Shown here piece after piece: positions 16,522 through 26,543 of a stretch of 49,033 nt of DNA. The notes under the pieces are model-generated. The model made no database searches. It was not told the DNA's origin and saw only the letters and a program-made list of their open reading frames with translations. Where the stretch lies: NCBI GenBank assembly GCA_044356745.1, contig JBIKVP010000006.1:1-49033 (forward strand), read 5' to 3'. The DNA is from JBIKVP01 sp044356745 (GTDB lineage Bacteria; Pseudomonadota; Alphaproteobacteria; Rhizobiales; Beijerinckiaceae). Position 1 is the first letter of the stretch. Each line of letters starts with the position of its first letter. The translations under genes and the position numbers were made by a program.

Positions 16522-16571
16522 TCGTTTTACCTTCGCTTGATGCAACACGTTCATCGTGATACGCAGATGCG

Positions 16572-17870
16572 ATGAGCACACTCCACACTTCTCAATCGCC
16601 AGAATTGACTCCTCATGCTTTTTCGATGCTTTCCAGTATTGAAAAGCAAGCGGAGATGGATGTGCGTGTTGAACCGTCGCTTGAAGCACAGTCGATTATT
16701 GGACTCACCCGCATTCAACTCGCTCAAGCTTTAGAGGCACTTGGTGTACCTGAGCGCCAACAGCGTATGCGTGTCAATCAACTGTGGCATTGGATTTATC
16801 ATCGTGGAGTCACAGACTTTGCGCAGATGACCACAATTGGCAAAGATCTCAAAGCCGCACTTGCTCAACGCTACACACTTGCGCGCCCTGAGTTGGTGAG
16901 TGAACAGATCTCGCAAGATGGCACACGTAAATGGCTGCTTAAAATGCCGCCCAAAGGTGTCCATGATAAAGGCGCTGAAATTGAATGTGTCTATATTCCA
17001 GAAATTAATCGCGGCACGCTGTGTGTTTCAAGTCAGGTTGGGTGCACACTGACCTGCACATTCTGCCACACAGGAACGCAACGCCTCGTGCGTAATCTAA
17101 CATCGGCTGAGATTGCAGCGCAGGTGATTGTCGCTCGTGATCGTTTAGGCGATTGGCCAGATCAACATGCACCAGAAGGCGCGTTTGTGCCCAGTGATGG
17201 GGGGCGCTTTGTCTCTAATATCGTGATGATGGGCATGGGTGAGCCGCTCTATAATTTTGAGAATGTGCGCGATGGTTTAAGCGTTGTCACTGACCCTGAG
17301 GGATTAGCGATTGGCAAGCGACGCATTACACTTTCCACATCGGGTGTTGTGCCGATGATCGAAAAAGCGGGGGCTGAAATTGGTGCAATGCTCGCCATTT
17401 CGCTCCATGCGGTACGTGATGATTTGCGTAATGAGCTGGTTCCGCTCAATAAAAAATATCCCATTGCTCAACTCTTGGAAGCGTGTCGCACTTATCCTGG
17501 GGTCTCTAATGCGAAGCGCATTACATTTGAATATGTGATGCTCAAAGGCGTGAACGACTCTGATCATGATGCGCGGGAACTGGTGCGGTTACTCAAAGGT
17601 ATTCCTGCCAAAATCAATCTTATTCCGTTTAATCCGTGGCCGGGCTCGCGCTATGAATGTTCTGATTGGGAGCGTATTGAGCGTTTTTCAGATATTGTTT
17701 TTAATGCGGGCTATTCGTCTCCCATTCGCACCCCTCGGGGGCGCGATATTCTGGCAGCATGCGGTCAGCTTAAAAGTGCAACCGAGAAACTACGTGCACG
17801 TGCGCGTCTTATGCAGGAAAGCGGCATTGGGTCTGAAGGGCTTTATATCAGTGCCGATGATGAGGATTAA
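16572..17870 (+). CDS. rlmN: 23S rRNA (adenine2503-C2)/tRNA methyltransferase RlmN, radical SAM
   Basis: A 432-residue dual-specificity methylase that puts a C2 methyl on A2503 of 23S rRNA and A37 of some tRNAs. The radical-SAM cysteines are C158, C162 and C165 (CTLTCTFCHTG). C151 in TLCVSSQ fits the conserved position of E. coli Cys118, and a C-terminal Cys in ILAACGQL fits the catalytic methyl-carrying cysteine. MMGMGEPL and the SAM-binding region ITLSTSGVV are intact. The first ~45 residues are an extension typical for alphaproteobacteria. It is followed by a 5-base gap to a small membrane protein gene. Confidence 0.96.
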   Translation: MSTLHTSQSPELTPHAFSMLSSIEKQAEMDVRVEPSLEAQSIIGLTRIQLAQALEALGVPERQQRMRVNQLWHWIYHRGVTDFAQMTTIGKDLKAALAQRYTLARPELVSEQISQDGTRKWLLKMPPKGVHDKGAEIECVYIPEINRGTLCVSSQVGCTLTCTFCHTGTQRLVRNLTSAEIAAQVIVARDRLGDWPDQHAPEGAFVPSDGGRFVSNIVMMGMGEPLYNFENVRDGLSVVTDPEGLAIGKRRITLSTSGVVPMIEKAGAEIGAMLAISLHAVRDDLRNELVPLNKKYPIAQLLEACRTYPGVSNAKRITFEYVMLKGVNDSDHDARELVRLLKGIPAKINLIPFNPWPGSRYECSDWERIERFSDIVFNAGYSSPIRTPRGRDILAACGQLKSATEKLRARARLMQESGIGSEGLYISADDED

Positions 17871-17875
17871 ACGAC

Positions 17876-18382
17876 ATGTTGCGTCTTTTTCTGTGGCTTC
17901 CTATTGTTTTTGTGCTGTGCGTTTTTGTCACATTTCATGTGTTTATGGTGGGAGCGCTTGTTAGGCCTGATACGGGACATGTTCTGTTCACATTCATTTG
18001 GGAAGCGCTCAATGCGTTTATTGAAATTACGGTTGCAGGATCACCTGAAGCTGCCGCTCATATGAGCGTGAGCGCTGTTCTTACGATTTTACTCACGCTG
18101 TTTGTGCTGCCTGTTGGTTTAACTATTGCGATATGCGAGATTTTTCGTATCCGCTCTTTTCTTACTCAGATGGCGCTAACAGGTGGTTTGACACTATTTT
18201 TGCCGCTCGCTGCGCTTGAAGTGCGCCGGCCACTTGAATCCATGGAACAACATGTCTCAATCTTGTTATTTTTAGCAGGATGTGCGGCAGGTGCAACGTA
18301 TTGGCTTTTGGCTGGACGCCATGCGGGCGGCGAAAAACCGAGCCATGATGTTGTTACAGATCCTACACGTGTGCCGGAGTAA
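17876..18382 (+). CDS. Four-helix integral membrane protein, unknown function
   Basis: A 168-residue protein with hydrophobic segments at about 3-27, 65-86, 94-113 and 127-145, followed by a short polar tail. No known motif seen. The GAGGA ribosome site lies in the last codons of rlmN and the gap is 5 bases, so it is cotranscribed with rlmN. Its 3' end overlaps the convergent iron-sulfur carrier gene by 20 bases. The family is probably a conserved hypothetical of rhizobia. Confidence 0.75.
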   Translation: MLRLFLWLPIVFVLCVFVTFHVFMVGALVRPDTGHVLFTFIWEALNAFIEITVAGSPEAAAHMSVSAVLTILLTLFVLPVGLTIAICEIFRIRSFLTQMALTGGLTLFLPLAALEVRRPLESMEQHVSILLFLAGCAAGATYWLLAGRHAGGEKPSHDVVTDPTRVPE

Positions 18383-18728
18383 GGGACACCGATTCACCGC
18401 ATCCACAAGCCGATGTCTGATTGGGATTTTCGAACACAAATTGTGCTGACAGTTTATTGGACACAAAATCAAGCCGCGAGCCAATCAGAAACAATACCGC
18501 CGTTGGTTCAATGAAGACTTTGACGCCATCTTGCTCAATGATTTCATCGCCTTTTTGATGTTCATGTGCGAGCGCGAATGTATACGACATACCCGCACAT
18601 CCTCCCTTTTTAACACCCACACGCAATCCTAGGGCAGGCGTTGGGGCGTGTGTCACAATCTCACGAATGCGGCTTACAGCCGCTTGTGAGAGAGAAATCA
18701 CGCTTAAAGAGAGTGGGGACAAGCGCAT
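18363..18728 (-). CDS. A-type iron-sulfur carrier protein (IscA/SufA/ErpA family)
   Basis: A 121-residue HesB-fold protein that delivers Fe-S clusters to apoproteins. The three cluster-ligand cysteines are present: C44 in GGCAGMSY, and C108 and C110 in ACGCGES. Rhizobia commonly have one of these at the end of the suf operon; here it stands alone with no other suf genes. The first ~12 residues are a slight extension, and the start could lie at an internal codon. Its 3' end overlaps the upstream convergent gene. Which apoprotein it serves cannot be read; the FeS photolyase and RlmN in this window are possible clients. Confidence 0.92.
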   Translation of the reverse strand: MRLSPLSLSVISLSQAAVSRIREIVTHAPTPALGLRVGVKKGGCAGMSYTFALAHEHQKGDEIIEQDGVKVFIEPTAVLFLIGSRLDFVSNKLSAQFVFENPNQTSACGCGESVSLTPAHV

Positions 18729-18826
18729 AATCTTTAAAGTGCCTTTCAGCTTTTACGTTTCATACTCACTATACCTGATTTGCTAGCCATCGTCGAGATT
18801 CTCATTATGATCTTTGAAAATGTTCT

Positions 18827-19537
18827 CTAAGCCGCTTTATCTGGAACATCGATGATCAGAATTTCGGCATCCGTTTGCGCCACAATATCCACGGAAGGAA
18901 GACCCACAACCTCAGCCCCATCGCCTTGGTTCATAGGTTGATCATTAATTGTGAATGTCCCTTTTGATGCAAGAATATAAGCTTGATGCTTAATGGATTG
19001 AGAGATGCTTGTGCCGCTTTTGAGGTTTCCGCCATAAATTGCGGCATCCTGGTGAATGAAGAGCGCGCCTGTGGAGGCATCTTCGCTACGACCAGATACA
19101 AGGACATGAAGCGCATTCTCAACAAACTCTTTGGGAAAGGCTTTTGCCTCCCAGCGCGGCGCAACATCGCGCGCATTGGGTTCAATCCAGATCTGATAAA
19201 TGTGGGTTGTGACACTTTCGCGATTATGCTCTGAGTGTGACACACCGCGTCCTGCGCTCATCACCTGTACATCGCCTGCACCAGTGCGCCCTGCATTACC
19301 CTGATTATCTGCATGGGAAATGGCTCCCTCACGCACATAGGTGATGATTTCCATATTGTCGTGCGGATGCAGTGCAAAGCCCCGACCCGCCGCAATCATG
19401 TCATCATTAATGACATGCAAAGCACCAAAACGCGTCCGTTGAGGATTATGATAACGCGCAAAGCTAAAATGATGTCGCGCATCAAGCCAGCCATGATCCG
19501 CATGTCCTAAATTCGCATAGGGATAAACTGTAATCAT
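18827..19537 (-). CDS. Pirin family protein (YhhW-like)
   Basis: A 236-residue bicupin. The N-terminal cupin contains the metal ligands HPHDNMEI and SHSEHN and the motif GRGFALHPH that mark the YhhW/pirin group, some of which have quercetin 2,3-dioxygenase activity. The natural substrate is unknown. The ATG follows AAGGGG at good spacing. It is a single-gene unit. Confidence 0.93.
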   Translation of the reverse strand: MITVYPYANLGHADHGWLDARHHFSFARYHNPQRTRFGALHVINDDMIAAGRGFALHPHDNMEIITYVREGAISHADNQGNAGRTGAGDVQVMSAGRGVSHSEHNRESVTTHIYQIWIEPNARDVAPRWEAKAFPKEFVENALHVLVSGRSEDASTGALFIHQDAAIYGGNLKSGTSISQSIKHQAYILASKGTFTINDQPMNQGDGAEVVGLPSVDIVAQTDAEILIIDVPDKAA

Positions 19538-19616
19538 GGCATTGCCCCTTCAAAGAATCTTTTTTGATCCTAATAGGATATGGGCACGCTTTATCATGAC
19601 GGCAAGGGGTTCTGGC

Positions 19617-21839
19617 TTATCCTGTAACCTGTCCCAAATCAACGACACGGCGTGTGACAGTGCGAAGACCTGCAAGCAATCTCAGGCGGTTGAGGCGCAC
19701 CGCGTCATTCTCCGCATTAACGGTGATATGTTCAAAAAACGCATCAACAGGTGCACGTAGTTTTGCCAAACTTGAAAGGGCTTCGCGATAATCCTGTTTG
19801 GCGAGCGCATCCATTGTCTCTTGGCGTGCATGATTAATTGCGACAACGAGTGCTTTTTCTTCAATCAAATTCAGAAGAGCTACGAGGGTGAGATCAACAG
19901 GAGACTCAAAAGCGCCTGCACCATCCTTTTTCTCTTCAGCTTTCAGAATATTGGCGGCGCGTCTGTATCCTGCGAGAAGATTCTGACCATCGTCACTTTT
20001 GATGAAATCACTCAAAGCATGAACCCGCTCCACAACTTTGAGCAAATCATCTTGGGTTTCTAGTTGTGCCTGATCACCTGAACTTAATGCCGCTTCAATC
20101 AGATCATGGCGGACACCTTGATCTTTAAGATAAACTGTGAGGCGATCGCTGAAAAAACTCAACAGATCAGCGCATTGATCATCGTTGAATGTTAAAGTTG
20201 ATCCAGGAGCAGCCTGATCCAGCAAACCACGTGCTGCTGTCATTAGTACATTTTTAAGCGGGAGTGAGCGCTTATTTTCGATGATAATCCGAATAACGCC
20301 CAATGCTGCACGTCTAAGGGCGTAAGGATCTTTAGAGCCTGTTGGCTTTTCGTTCATCGCCCAAAAACTCACAAGTGTATCGAGTTTATCTGAAAGGGCG
20401 AGAGCAACCGCAACAGGGTCTGTTGGAATATGATCAGAGGGGCCTTGCGGTTTGTAATGCTCTTCAAGTGCGATACACACACTTGAGTCATGCCCTTCAA
20501 GCTGTGCGTAATAGCGTCCCATCAAACCTTGCAATTCGGGAAATTCGCCCACCATATCTGTGACGAGATCTGCCTTACATAAACGTGCCGCTTGAGACAC
20601 TTTTTCTGGATCAGCTTGAGTTGTTTTAGCAATTTCTCGTGCCAGTGTTGCCAAACGTTCAATACGCGCAAACTGTGTACCCAGCTTTTCATGAAAGACA
20701 ATGTCTTTGAGCTTTTCGGCGCGGGTTACAAGTGGGATTTTCTGATCGCTTTCCCAGAAGAAGCGTGCATCTGACAGCCGCGCTTTCACGACCCGTTCAT
20801 TGCCTGCAGTGATGGCTTGACCACCATCAATCGCTGCAAGATTAGCGGTCAGTAGAAATGCGTTGGCTAATTTTTGATGTTCATTGACAGAAAAAGGGGC
20901 GTAACGCCGCATCACAAAACACTTTTGATTAGCGCGGATGGTGGCACGGATCACTTCAGGAGGGATATTCAAAAATGCTTCGTCAAAGCGCCCCATCAGC
21001 ACAACCGGCCATTCGACGAGACCTGAAACTTCCTCAAGCAGTCCTTCATCCTCGATCATCTCAAAGCTTTGCGCGAAGGCAAGATTTTGCGCATCGGTGC
21101 GAATGATGCTTTTGCGCTTATCTTGATCAAGCACCACATAAGCCTGTTCAAGTTGCGCGATGTAATCATCAAAACGGCGCACGGTGATGGGTTCAGGTGC
21201 GAGAAAGCGATGGCCATAGGTGATGTTTGATGCGGATAAACCATCGACCTCAAAAGGCACAATCTCAGGTTCTTCATTCTCGGTGCCGAATGTACACACG
21301 ATGGATTGTAGCGGGCGCACCCAGCGCAAGGAAGATGTGCTCCGTGAACGCTCACCCCAACGCATCGATTTTGGCCACGGGAATTTACGAATGATGTCTG
21401 GTAAAACCTGTGTAATGACATCAACCGTTTCACGCCCTTTTTTTGAGATCACTGCAAAGATCACTGCTTGATCTCCGGAGCCCCGGACTTCAAGTGTGAT
21501 GCCGCGCTCTGGATAGGTGTGCGTATGTCCTTCGCTTAAGTTTAAACGTGATGCGTCTTCAGGATTTAAGTTAATTGCTTTAAAAAAACCCTGTTGTGCG
21601 GACATTGGAGCGCTAACGCGAGGCCCTTTGCGTTCCTCAGAAACGTCCTGACCCTTAGCAGGTAATCCTACAATATGAAGTGCTAAGCGTCGCGGGGTCG
21701 CATATGCTTTTGCACCTTCATAGTTTAAGCCATGGTCGACAAGCGCATCAGTGATACGTTTACGCAGGTCATCCGCCGCTTTGCGCTGCATACGGGCGGG
21801 AATTTCTTCAGAAAATAATTCAAGCAAAAGATCAGGCAT
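19617..21839 (-). CDS. glyS: Glycyl-tRNA synthetase beta subunit
   Basis: A 740-residue subunit of the bacterial heterotetrameric (alpha2beta2) glycyl-tRNA synthetase, responsible for tRNA recognition. The N-terminus MPDLLLELFSEEIPARMQ and internal ATPRRLALHI, KSMRWG and YALRRAALGVIRI are family landmarks. The start has AAAGGAATA upstream. It follows glyQ by 12 bases in one operon. Length is usual for the alphaproteobacterial subunit. Confidence 0.98.
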   Translation of the reverse strand: MPDLLLELFSEEIPARMQRKAADDLRKRITDALVDHGLNYEGAKAYATPRRLALHIVGLPAKGQDVSEERKGPRVSAPMSAQQGFFKAINLNPEDASRLNLSEGHTHTYPERGITLEVRGSGDQAVIFAVISKKGRETVDVITQVLPDIIRKFPWPKSMRWGERSRSTSSLRWVRPLQSIVCTFGTENEEPEIVPFEVDGLSASNITYGHRFLAPEPITVRRFDDYIAQLEQAYVVLDQDKRKSIIRTDAQNLAFAQSFEMIEDEGLLEEVSGLVEWPVVLMGRFDEAFLNIPPEVIRATIRANQKCFVMRRYAPFSVNEHQKLANAFLLTANLAAIDGGQAITAGNERVVKARLSDARFFWESDQKIPLVTRAEKLKDIVFHEKLGTQFARIERLATLAREIAKTTQADPEKVSQAARLCKADLVTDMVGEFPELQGLMGRYYAQLEGHDSSVCIALEEHYKPQGPSDHIPTDPVAVALALSDKLDTLVSFWAMNEKPTGSKDPYALRRAALGVIRIIIENKRSLPLKNVLMTAARGLLDQAAPGSTLTFNDDQCADLLSFFSDRLTVYLKDQGVRHDLIEAALSSGDQAQLETQDDLLKVVERVHALSDFIKSDDGQNLLAGYRRAANILKAEEKKDGAGAFESPVDLTLVALLNLIEEKALVVAINHARQETMDALAKQDYREALSSLAKLRAPVDAFFEHITVNAENDAVRLNRLRLLAGLRTVTRRVVDLGQVTG

Positions 21840-21851
21840 ATTTTTATTCCT

Positions 21852-22778
21852 TTATCCTTGCCCACCAGCGGTTTTGAGCCACGCTGCACCGCACGCTTTA
21901 GCAAGCTCTCTCACTCTTAAAATGTAGCTTTGGCGTTCTGTTACAGAAATCACGCCGCGCGCATCTAAAAGATTGAAAATATGACTCGCTTTAATGCATT
22001 GATCATAGGCAGGAAGCGACAGTGTATGGCTTTGATCGTGATCGCCCGCTGTTAAAAGTGCCTGACACTCTTGCTCGGCGTCCCGAAAATGTTGAAATAA
22101 AGCTGATGTATTGGCGTGTTCGAAGTTGTAACGCGAGTATTCTTGCTCTGCTTGCAAAAAGACATCGCCATAAGTGACTTTTTGATCACCACTTAAACCG
22201 TTGAAATTAAGATCATAAACGCGTTCAACACCCTGCACATACATCGCAAGGCGCTCTAAACCATACGTCAGCTCACCTGCTACAGGGGCGCATTCAAAGC
22301 CAGCGACCTGTTGAAAGTAAGTGAATTGGCTCACTTCCATACCATCGCACCAGCATTCCCATCCCAGACCCCATGCGCCAAGGGTTGGACTTTCCCAGTC
22401 ATCTTCAACAAAGCGCACATCGTGGAGTTTGAGATCAATTCCAATCGCCTCAAGTGATTTAAGATACAGGTTCTGAATATCTTGCGGTGAAGGCTTTAGA
22501 ATCACCTGAAACTGATAATAATGTTGTAAGCGATTTGGGTTTTCACCATAGCGGCCATCTTTGGGACGACGCGATGGCTGAACGTAAGCGGCATTCCAGT
22601 TGCGGGGCCCTAAAGCGCGGAGCGTTGTTGCAGGATGAAACGTTCCTGCCCCAACTTCCATGTCATAAGGCTGAAGAATCACGCATCCTCTCGCCGCCCA
22701 GAATTGCTGAAGCGTGAGAATCAATCCCTGAAACGAGCGAGTAGGGTGTAAAGCCGAGGATGTTTCAGGCTGCGACAT
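21852..22778 (-). CDS. glyQ: Glycyl-tRNA synthetase alpha subunit
   Basis: A 308-residue catalytic subunit that activates glycine. It contains FWAARGCVILQPYDMEVGAG, HPAT and the class II motifs around AAYVQPSRRPKDGRYG and WGLGWECW. The frame is open 26 codons further upstream, but the ATG at 22778 has GGAGA upstream and matches the usual family start (MSQPETSS... then SFQGLILTLQ), so I chose it. In operon with glyS, downstream. Confidence 0.98.
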   Translation of the reverse strand: MSQPETSSALHPTRSFQGLILTLQQFWAARGCVILQPYDMEVGAGTFHPATTLRALGPRNWNAAYVQPSRRPKDGRYGENPNRLQHYYQFQVILKPSPQDIQNLYLKSLEAIGIDLKLHDVRFVEDDWESPTLGAWGLGWECWCDGMEVSQFTYFQQVAGFECAPVAGELTYGLERLAMYVQGVERVYDLNFNGLSGDQKVTYGDVFLQAEQEYSRYNFEHANTSALFQHFRDAEQECQALLTAGDHDQSHTLSLPAYDQCIKASHIFNLLDARGVISVTERQSYILRVRELAKACGAAWLKTAGGQG

Positions 22779-23021
22779 CAAAAGTGTCTCCAGTGTGATC
22801 GTGACAAAAGCACTTAAAAGGCCTTCGTGCGCACTAGTCAATGCATTTGGCGTCAAGCTGCGCTTCTGTAACGCGTGACTTTAAAACAACACCCTCAAAT
22901 CGCTCATCTTTATGTAGATTAAAATGTGTGCCGTTGTCCAAAAATGAACCAACCCATTAACACAAAAGTAACGTTAATTGTTTCTTACTGGTGGTGTTGT
23001 TTTATTGATTTGGAGCCACCA

Positions 23022-24308
23022 ATGTTTTCAAAAACTTTATCCTTTTTGTCAGGCGTATCTGTTTTATCTCTCGCTGTGGCCTCCCCTGTTCTGGCCGCTG
23101 ATCTGCCCATGCGTAAAGCCAAGCCTGTTGAATATGTGAAGGTTTGCTCAACTGAAGGCGAAGGCTTTTTTTATATTCCTGGAACCAACACCTGTTTGCG
23201 GGTAGGGGGGCTTGTGCGCGCTGAAAGCCGCTATTTTGAAACAAAATGGACGACACCTGGCGATGGTCGCGCACAAAATGCAACTGGGTTTCGTGCGCGT
23301 GCATGGCTGAATATGGATGCACGGACACAAACTGAATACGGTTTGCTGCGTACCTTTTTCCGTTATGAGCTTAATGGTGACACTGGCAATTATGCCAACC
23401 CTGCTATTGCACCAGGTGTAAACCGTACCTATTCGCTTCTTGAAAAAGCATTTATCCAGTTTGCAGGGATTACAGCGGGTCGCACCGCATCATTCTATGA
23501 TTTTTATGCGAATGACATGAACTTTGCTGAAATCGGTGGATCAGAACTTAGCCAGCAAAACGTTCTGGCTTACACGACATCTCTTGGCAAATTGTCGATC
23601 ACTTTTGGTATTGAAGATCGTACACTGCGTGATACTGCGGCGGGAAACCTCGTTTATGGCGGCACACGTTCTCCTGACATCGTTGGATCCATTCGGTATG
23701 ATGATGAAAAAGGCATTCTTGCTGCTGCACAGTTGTCTGGGGCGCTTCACCAAAATCGTGTCATGAACCGTGATTTAGCTGGTAATTATATTGACAGCGA
23801 ATTTGGCTATGCAATCCAAGGGGGATTAAAGTTTAATCTGCCTGCCTTGGCGGAAGGTGATGTACTCTGGCTGCAAGCTGCTTATGCAGAAGGCGCGCTC
23901 TCTTATCTTGGTGCGAACGGTGTGCCTAACACCTTGGGTGCGCTTAACCTCATCCATTCTGATGCATCGATTATCAATGGTGATCTGAGCAAAACCAAGG
24001 GATATGCTTTTACGGCTGCCTTCACCCATTATTGGACACCTACCGTGCGCACAAATGTGTATGGCTCTTACATCGGTCTTGATTACGCCGCCGCCGCTGC
24101 TGATCCTCTGGTTGGAGGCTTCCGCGATACGCGCATTGTTCAGGCGGGTGGTGCTTTGATCTGGTCACCAGTGGCTAATCTTGATCTGGGTGCAGAGGTG
24201 CTTTACCACCACATTGATCCAGATGGTTCTGTTGCGCTTCCTGTCACAGGTTTTCGTAATAGTGAGGGCGCAGTTGAAGCGCGTTTACGCATACAACGCG
24301 GCTTCTAA
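23022..24308 (+). CDS. Outer-membrane porin, Omp2b/PorA-like (Porin_2 family)
   Basis: A 428-residue beta-barrel general diffusion porin of the rhizobial/Brucella type. The signal peptide ends at about residue 25 (VLAAD). The conserved start of the mature protein includes PVEYVKVCSTEGEGFFYIPG, with two cysteines flanking (CST and NTCLRVGG) as in the Omp2a/2b family. The last residue is Phe, the outer-membrane assembly signal. The frame is open upstream, but ATG at 23022 has GGAG and gives a proper signal peptide. A strong terminator follows at 24336-24365, so it is a monocistronic unit. Confidence 0.94.
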   Translation: MFSKTLSFLSGVSVLSLAVASPVLAADLPMRKAKPVEYVKVCSTEGEGFFYIPGTNTCLRVGGLVRAESRYFETKWTTPGDGRAQNATGFRARAWLNMDARTQTEYGLLRTFFRYELNGDTGNYANPAIAPGVNRTYSLLEKAFIQFAGITAGRTASFYDFYANDMNFAEIGGSELSQQNVLAYTTSLGKLSITFGIEDRTLRDTAAGNLVYGGTRSPDIVGSIRYDDEKGILAAAQLSGALHQNRVMNRDLAGNYIDSEFGYAIQGGLKFNLPALAEGDVLWLQAAYAEGALSYLGANGVPNTLGALNLIHSDASIINGDLSKTKGYAFTAAFTHYWTPTVRTNVYGSYIGLDYAAAAADPLVGGFRDTRIVQAGGALIWSPVANLDLGAEVLYHHIDPDGSVALPVTGFRNSEGAVEARLRIQRGF

Positions 24309-24335
24309 GCACTTTTCCTGTGTGTGAATAATTAG

Positions 24336-24365
24336 ACCTGCGCACTTGTTTGCGCAGGTTTTTTT
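24336..24365 (+). terminator. Rho-independent terminator after the porin
   Basis: ACCTGCGCA / TGCGCAGGT 9-bp stem with a 6-base loop and a run of seven Ts. Confidence 0.93.
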
Positions 24366-24475
24366 ATATCGAAAACGATACAGACCTCGATATTTTGCGT
24401 ATAGAGAGTGTTCTTTAGTGTTGCCTTCTAGAGATATTATCTCCAACTGGCCTCTCATTTGGCTGTTTTGTATTT

Positions 24476-25666
24476 ATGAAAATTGTTCTGCCCTCACAGT
24501 TACCTGCGTATCCGTCATTGATGATTCTTGTGGTCATTTCAGCGGTGCAGCCGTTCGCACTCAACGCGCTTGCGCCCGCAACACCTGCACTTGCTCGCGC
24601 ACTGAATACCGATTATGGCACGATCCAGCTCACGCTGAGCCTTTATCTTATGACAGTTGCACTTGTTCAACTCATTGTAGGGCCGATTTCAGATCGGGTG
24701 GGACGTCGCCCCTGTATTCTTATTGGTCTTGCTGCTTATACTCTTGGCTCGCTTTTAGGAGCGCTTGCGCCTTCAACAACTGTTTTGGTCATTGCGCGAA
24801 TGGTGCAAGCAGCTGGCGCAGGAACGGCATTTGCCCTTGCCCGTGCGATGGTGCGTGATACATCCAACAAAGATGAAGCAGCCAGTCGCCTCGGCTATCT
24901 GACGATGGTGATGGTGGTTGCGCCAATGCTTGCTCCCCTTATCGGGGGGTATATTGATGCGCATTATCATTGGCGCGGGATTTTCGTGCTGATGGTGCTG
25001 ATTGGGTGTGTCTCCCTGTTTTTTGCTGCTGCAAAAATGCCTGAAACGAACCATACCCGTGAAACGCAGTCGAGCGTCATGGACTACATTTATGCCATGC
25101 CTGATCTGTTTCTTGATCGTAAATTTTTAGGGCCAGCACTGGCTATGGCGCTGACAACAGCAGCTTTTTTCGCGTTCATTGCGGGTGCGCCCCACATTAC
25201 GATTAATGTGATGGGACAAACACCTGATGTTTATGGCCTTTATTTTGTTATTACGGCCATTGGCTATATGTTCGGTAATTTTATGTCAGGGCGCTTTGGG
25301 CAACGGATCGGCGCTGAGCGCATGATGCGTATTGGTACAAGCTTATCCCTTTTATCTGTCTGTCTTGAAATTGTGGTCATGATGCTTGGCGTGTGGACAC
25401 CCACAACGTTTTTTATTCCTCTCTCTCTGAATGCGATCGGAAATGGTTTTACACTGCCAAGCGCAACGGCGACCGCGCTATCTGTGCGGCCTGAACGTGC
25501 AGGAACGGCGGCGGGATTAGCGGGTGCGCTGCAATTGGGAACAGGAGCACTCATTGCGTTCATCACAGGGCACGCGGTGATCGCATGGCCTCCTGCTTTG
25601 ATTGTCATCATGTTTGTCTGTGTCGTAATAGGATTTATCGCTCTGCGGTGGGGAAGGGCGGCTTAA
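24476..25666 (+). CDS. MFS multidrug exporter, Bcr/CflA family
   Basis: A 396-residue inner-membrane drug:proton antiporter with 12 predicted helices. The MFS motif A is visible between helices 2 and 3 as GPISDRVGRRPCILIG, and RMVQAAGAG and ALARAMVRD are characteristic of the Bcr/CflA group (bicyclomycin, chloramphenicol and others). Substrate unknown. Only a weak ribosome site is seen upstream of the ATG at 24476. Confidence 0.88.
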   Translation: MKIVLPSQLPAYPSLMILVVISAVQPFALNALAPATPALARALNTDYGTIQLTLSLYLMTVALVQLIVGPISDRVGRRPCILIGLAAYTLGSLLGALAPSTTVLVIARMVQAAGAGTAFALARAMVRDTSNKDEAASRLGYLTMVMVVAPMLAPLIGGYIDAHYHWRGIFVLMVLIGCVSLFFAAAKMPETNHTRETQSSVMDYIYAMPDLFLDRKFLGPALAMALTTAAFFAFIAGAPHITINVMGQTPDVYGLYFVITAIGYMFGNFMSGRFGQRIGAERMMRIGTSLSLLSVCLEIVVMMLGVWTPTTFFIPLSLNAIGNGFTLPSATATALSVRPERAGTAAGLAGALQLGTGALIAFITGHAVIAWPPALIVIMFVCVVIGFIALRWGRAA

Positions 25667-25838
25667 GTTACTCATTAATTATGATCACGCTTTGTAATGC
25701 ACCTGTTGACAGTTCTCTAACTCATTCAACGATGACTAGACGCTGCATAGATAGCGTTATAGCGTTTAAGATGATTGTGTGAGACGATTGCAAATCATGT
25801 GTCATTGAATGACGATCCGATGCGTAATGGGAGCAAGT

Positions 25839-26543
25839 ATGCCCTTTTTTCTTACGATAAGTCGTTTGATTGATGCGTTCAATGCGCGTTTGGGGCGCAC
25901 AGCTGCATGGGCACTTGTGCTTGCAATTCTCATTTCCACGATCAACGCTATTATTCGCAAACTCTTTAATGTGTCATCAAATGGCTGGCTTGAATCACAA
26001 TGGATGCTCTTTGGCGCGGTATTTCTGCTGTGTGCGCCTTGGACGCTGCAAGCGAATGAACACATCCGCATTGATATTATCAGTGCCAAGCTTTCGCGCT
26101 TAAGCCGTCATCTGATTGATGTGATGGGACATCTTGTTTTTCTCATACCGTTTTGTGTGGTGATGATCATTACCAGCTGGCCATTTTTTACACGTTCTGC
26201 GCCCTCGTGGAGCGACATTTCTACCGTGCTCAATCATGCGCCCTTTATTGAATGGCTGCCGCAAATTTTAGATCTTGGCGAGCAATCACAAAACGCAGGA
26301 GGGTTACCGCAATGGCCTGCGAAAGGACTTGTATTTGTTGGATTTGTGGCGCTGTTTGCACAAGCCATTTCTGAGCTCATCAAGCGTGTAGCCATTATGT
26401 CAGGGCATCTTGAAGATACTTCATCGGGAGGAGGGCATCATGATGCTGCACAAGCAGAAGCGCAGCGCTTGCTCGATTTGGCTCATGCGGAGAAAAAAGC
26501 GACATTAAGCGTCACGACGCCTGAAACAACGGTGCGCTCATGA
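25839..26543 (+). CDS. TRAP transporter small permease (DctQ family)
   Basis: A 234-residue inner-membrane subunit of a tripartite ATP-independent periplasmic transporter. The helices lie at about 20-40, 63-80, 103-122 and 163-186, with the DctQ pattern INAIIRKLFN…ESQWMLFGAVFLL and EHIRIDI. The ATG at 25839 has GGGAG upstream, so I prefer it over the ATG at 25809, ten codons earlier. It overlaps the large permease by four bases (ATGA). No periplasmic binding protein gene (DctP) is adjacent. A disordered C-terminal tail of ~45 residues is rich in Ala, Glu and His. Confidence 0.9.
   Translation: MPFFLTISRLIDAFNARLGRTAAWALVLAILISTINAIIRKLFNVSSNGWLESQWMLFGAVFLLCAPWTLQANEHIRIDIISAKLSRLSRHLIDVMGHLVFLIPFCVVMIITSWPFFTRSAPSWSDISTVLNHAPFIEWLPQILDLGEQSQNAGGLPQWPAKGLVFVGFVALFAQAISELIKRVAIMSGHLEDTSSGGGHHDAAQAEAQRLLDLAHAEKKATLSVTTPETTVRS

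Noticed and set aside
24346..24858. 170-residue Cys-rich frame overlapping the Bcr/CflA exporter
   Set aside because: Out-of-frame shadow; the Cys and Arg richness comes from reading the transporter in another frame.
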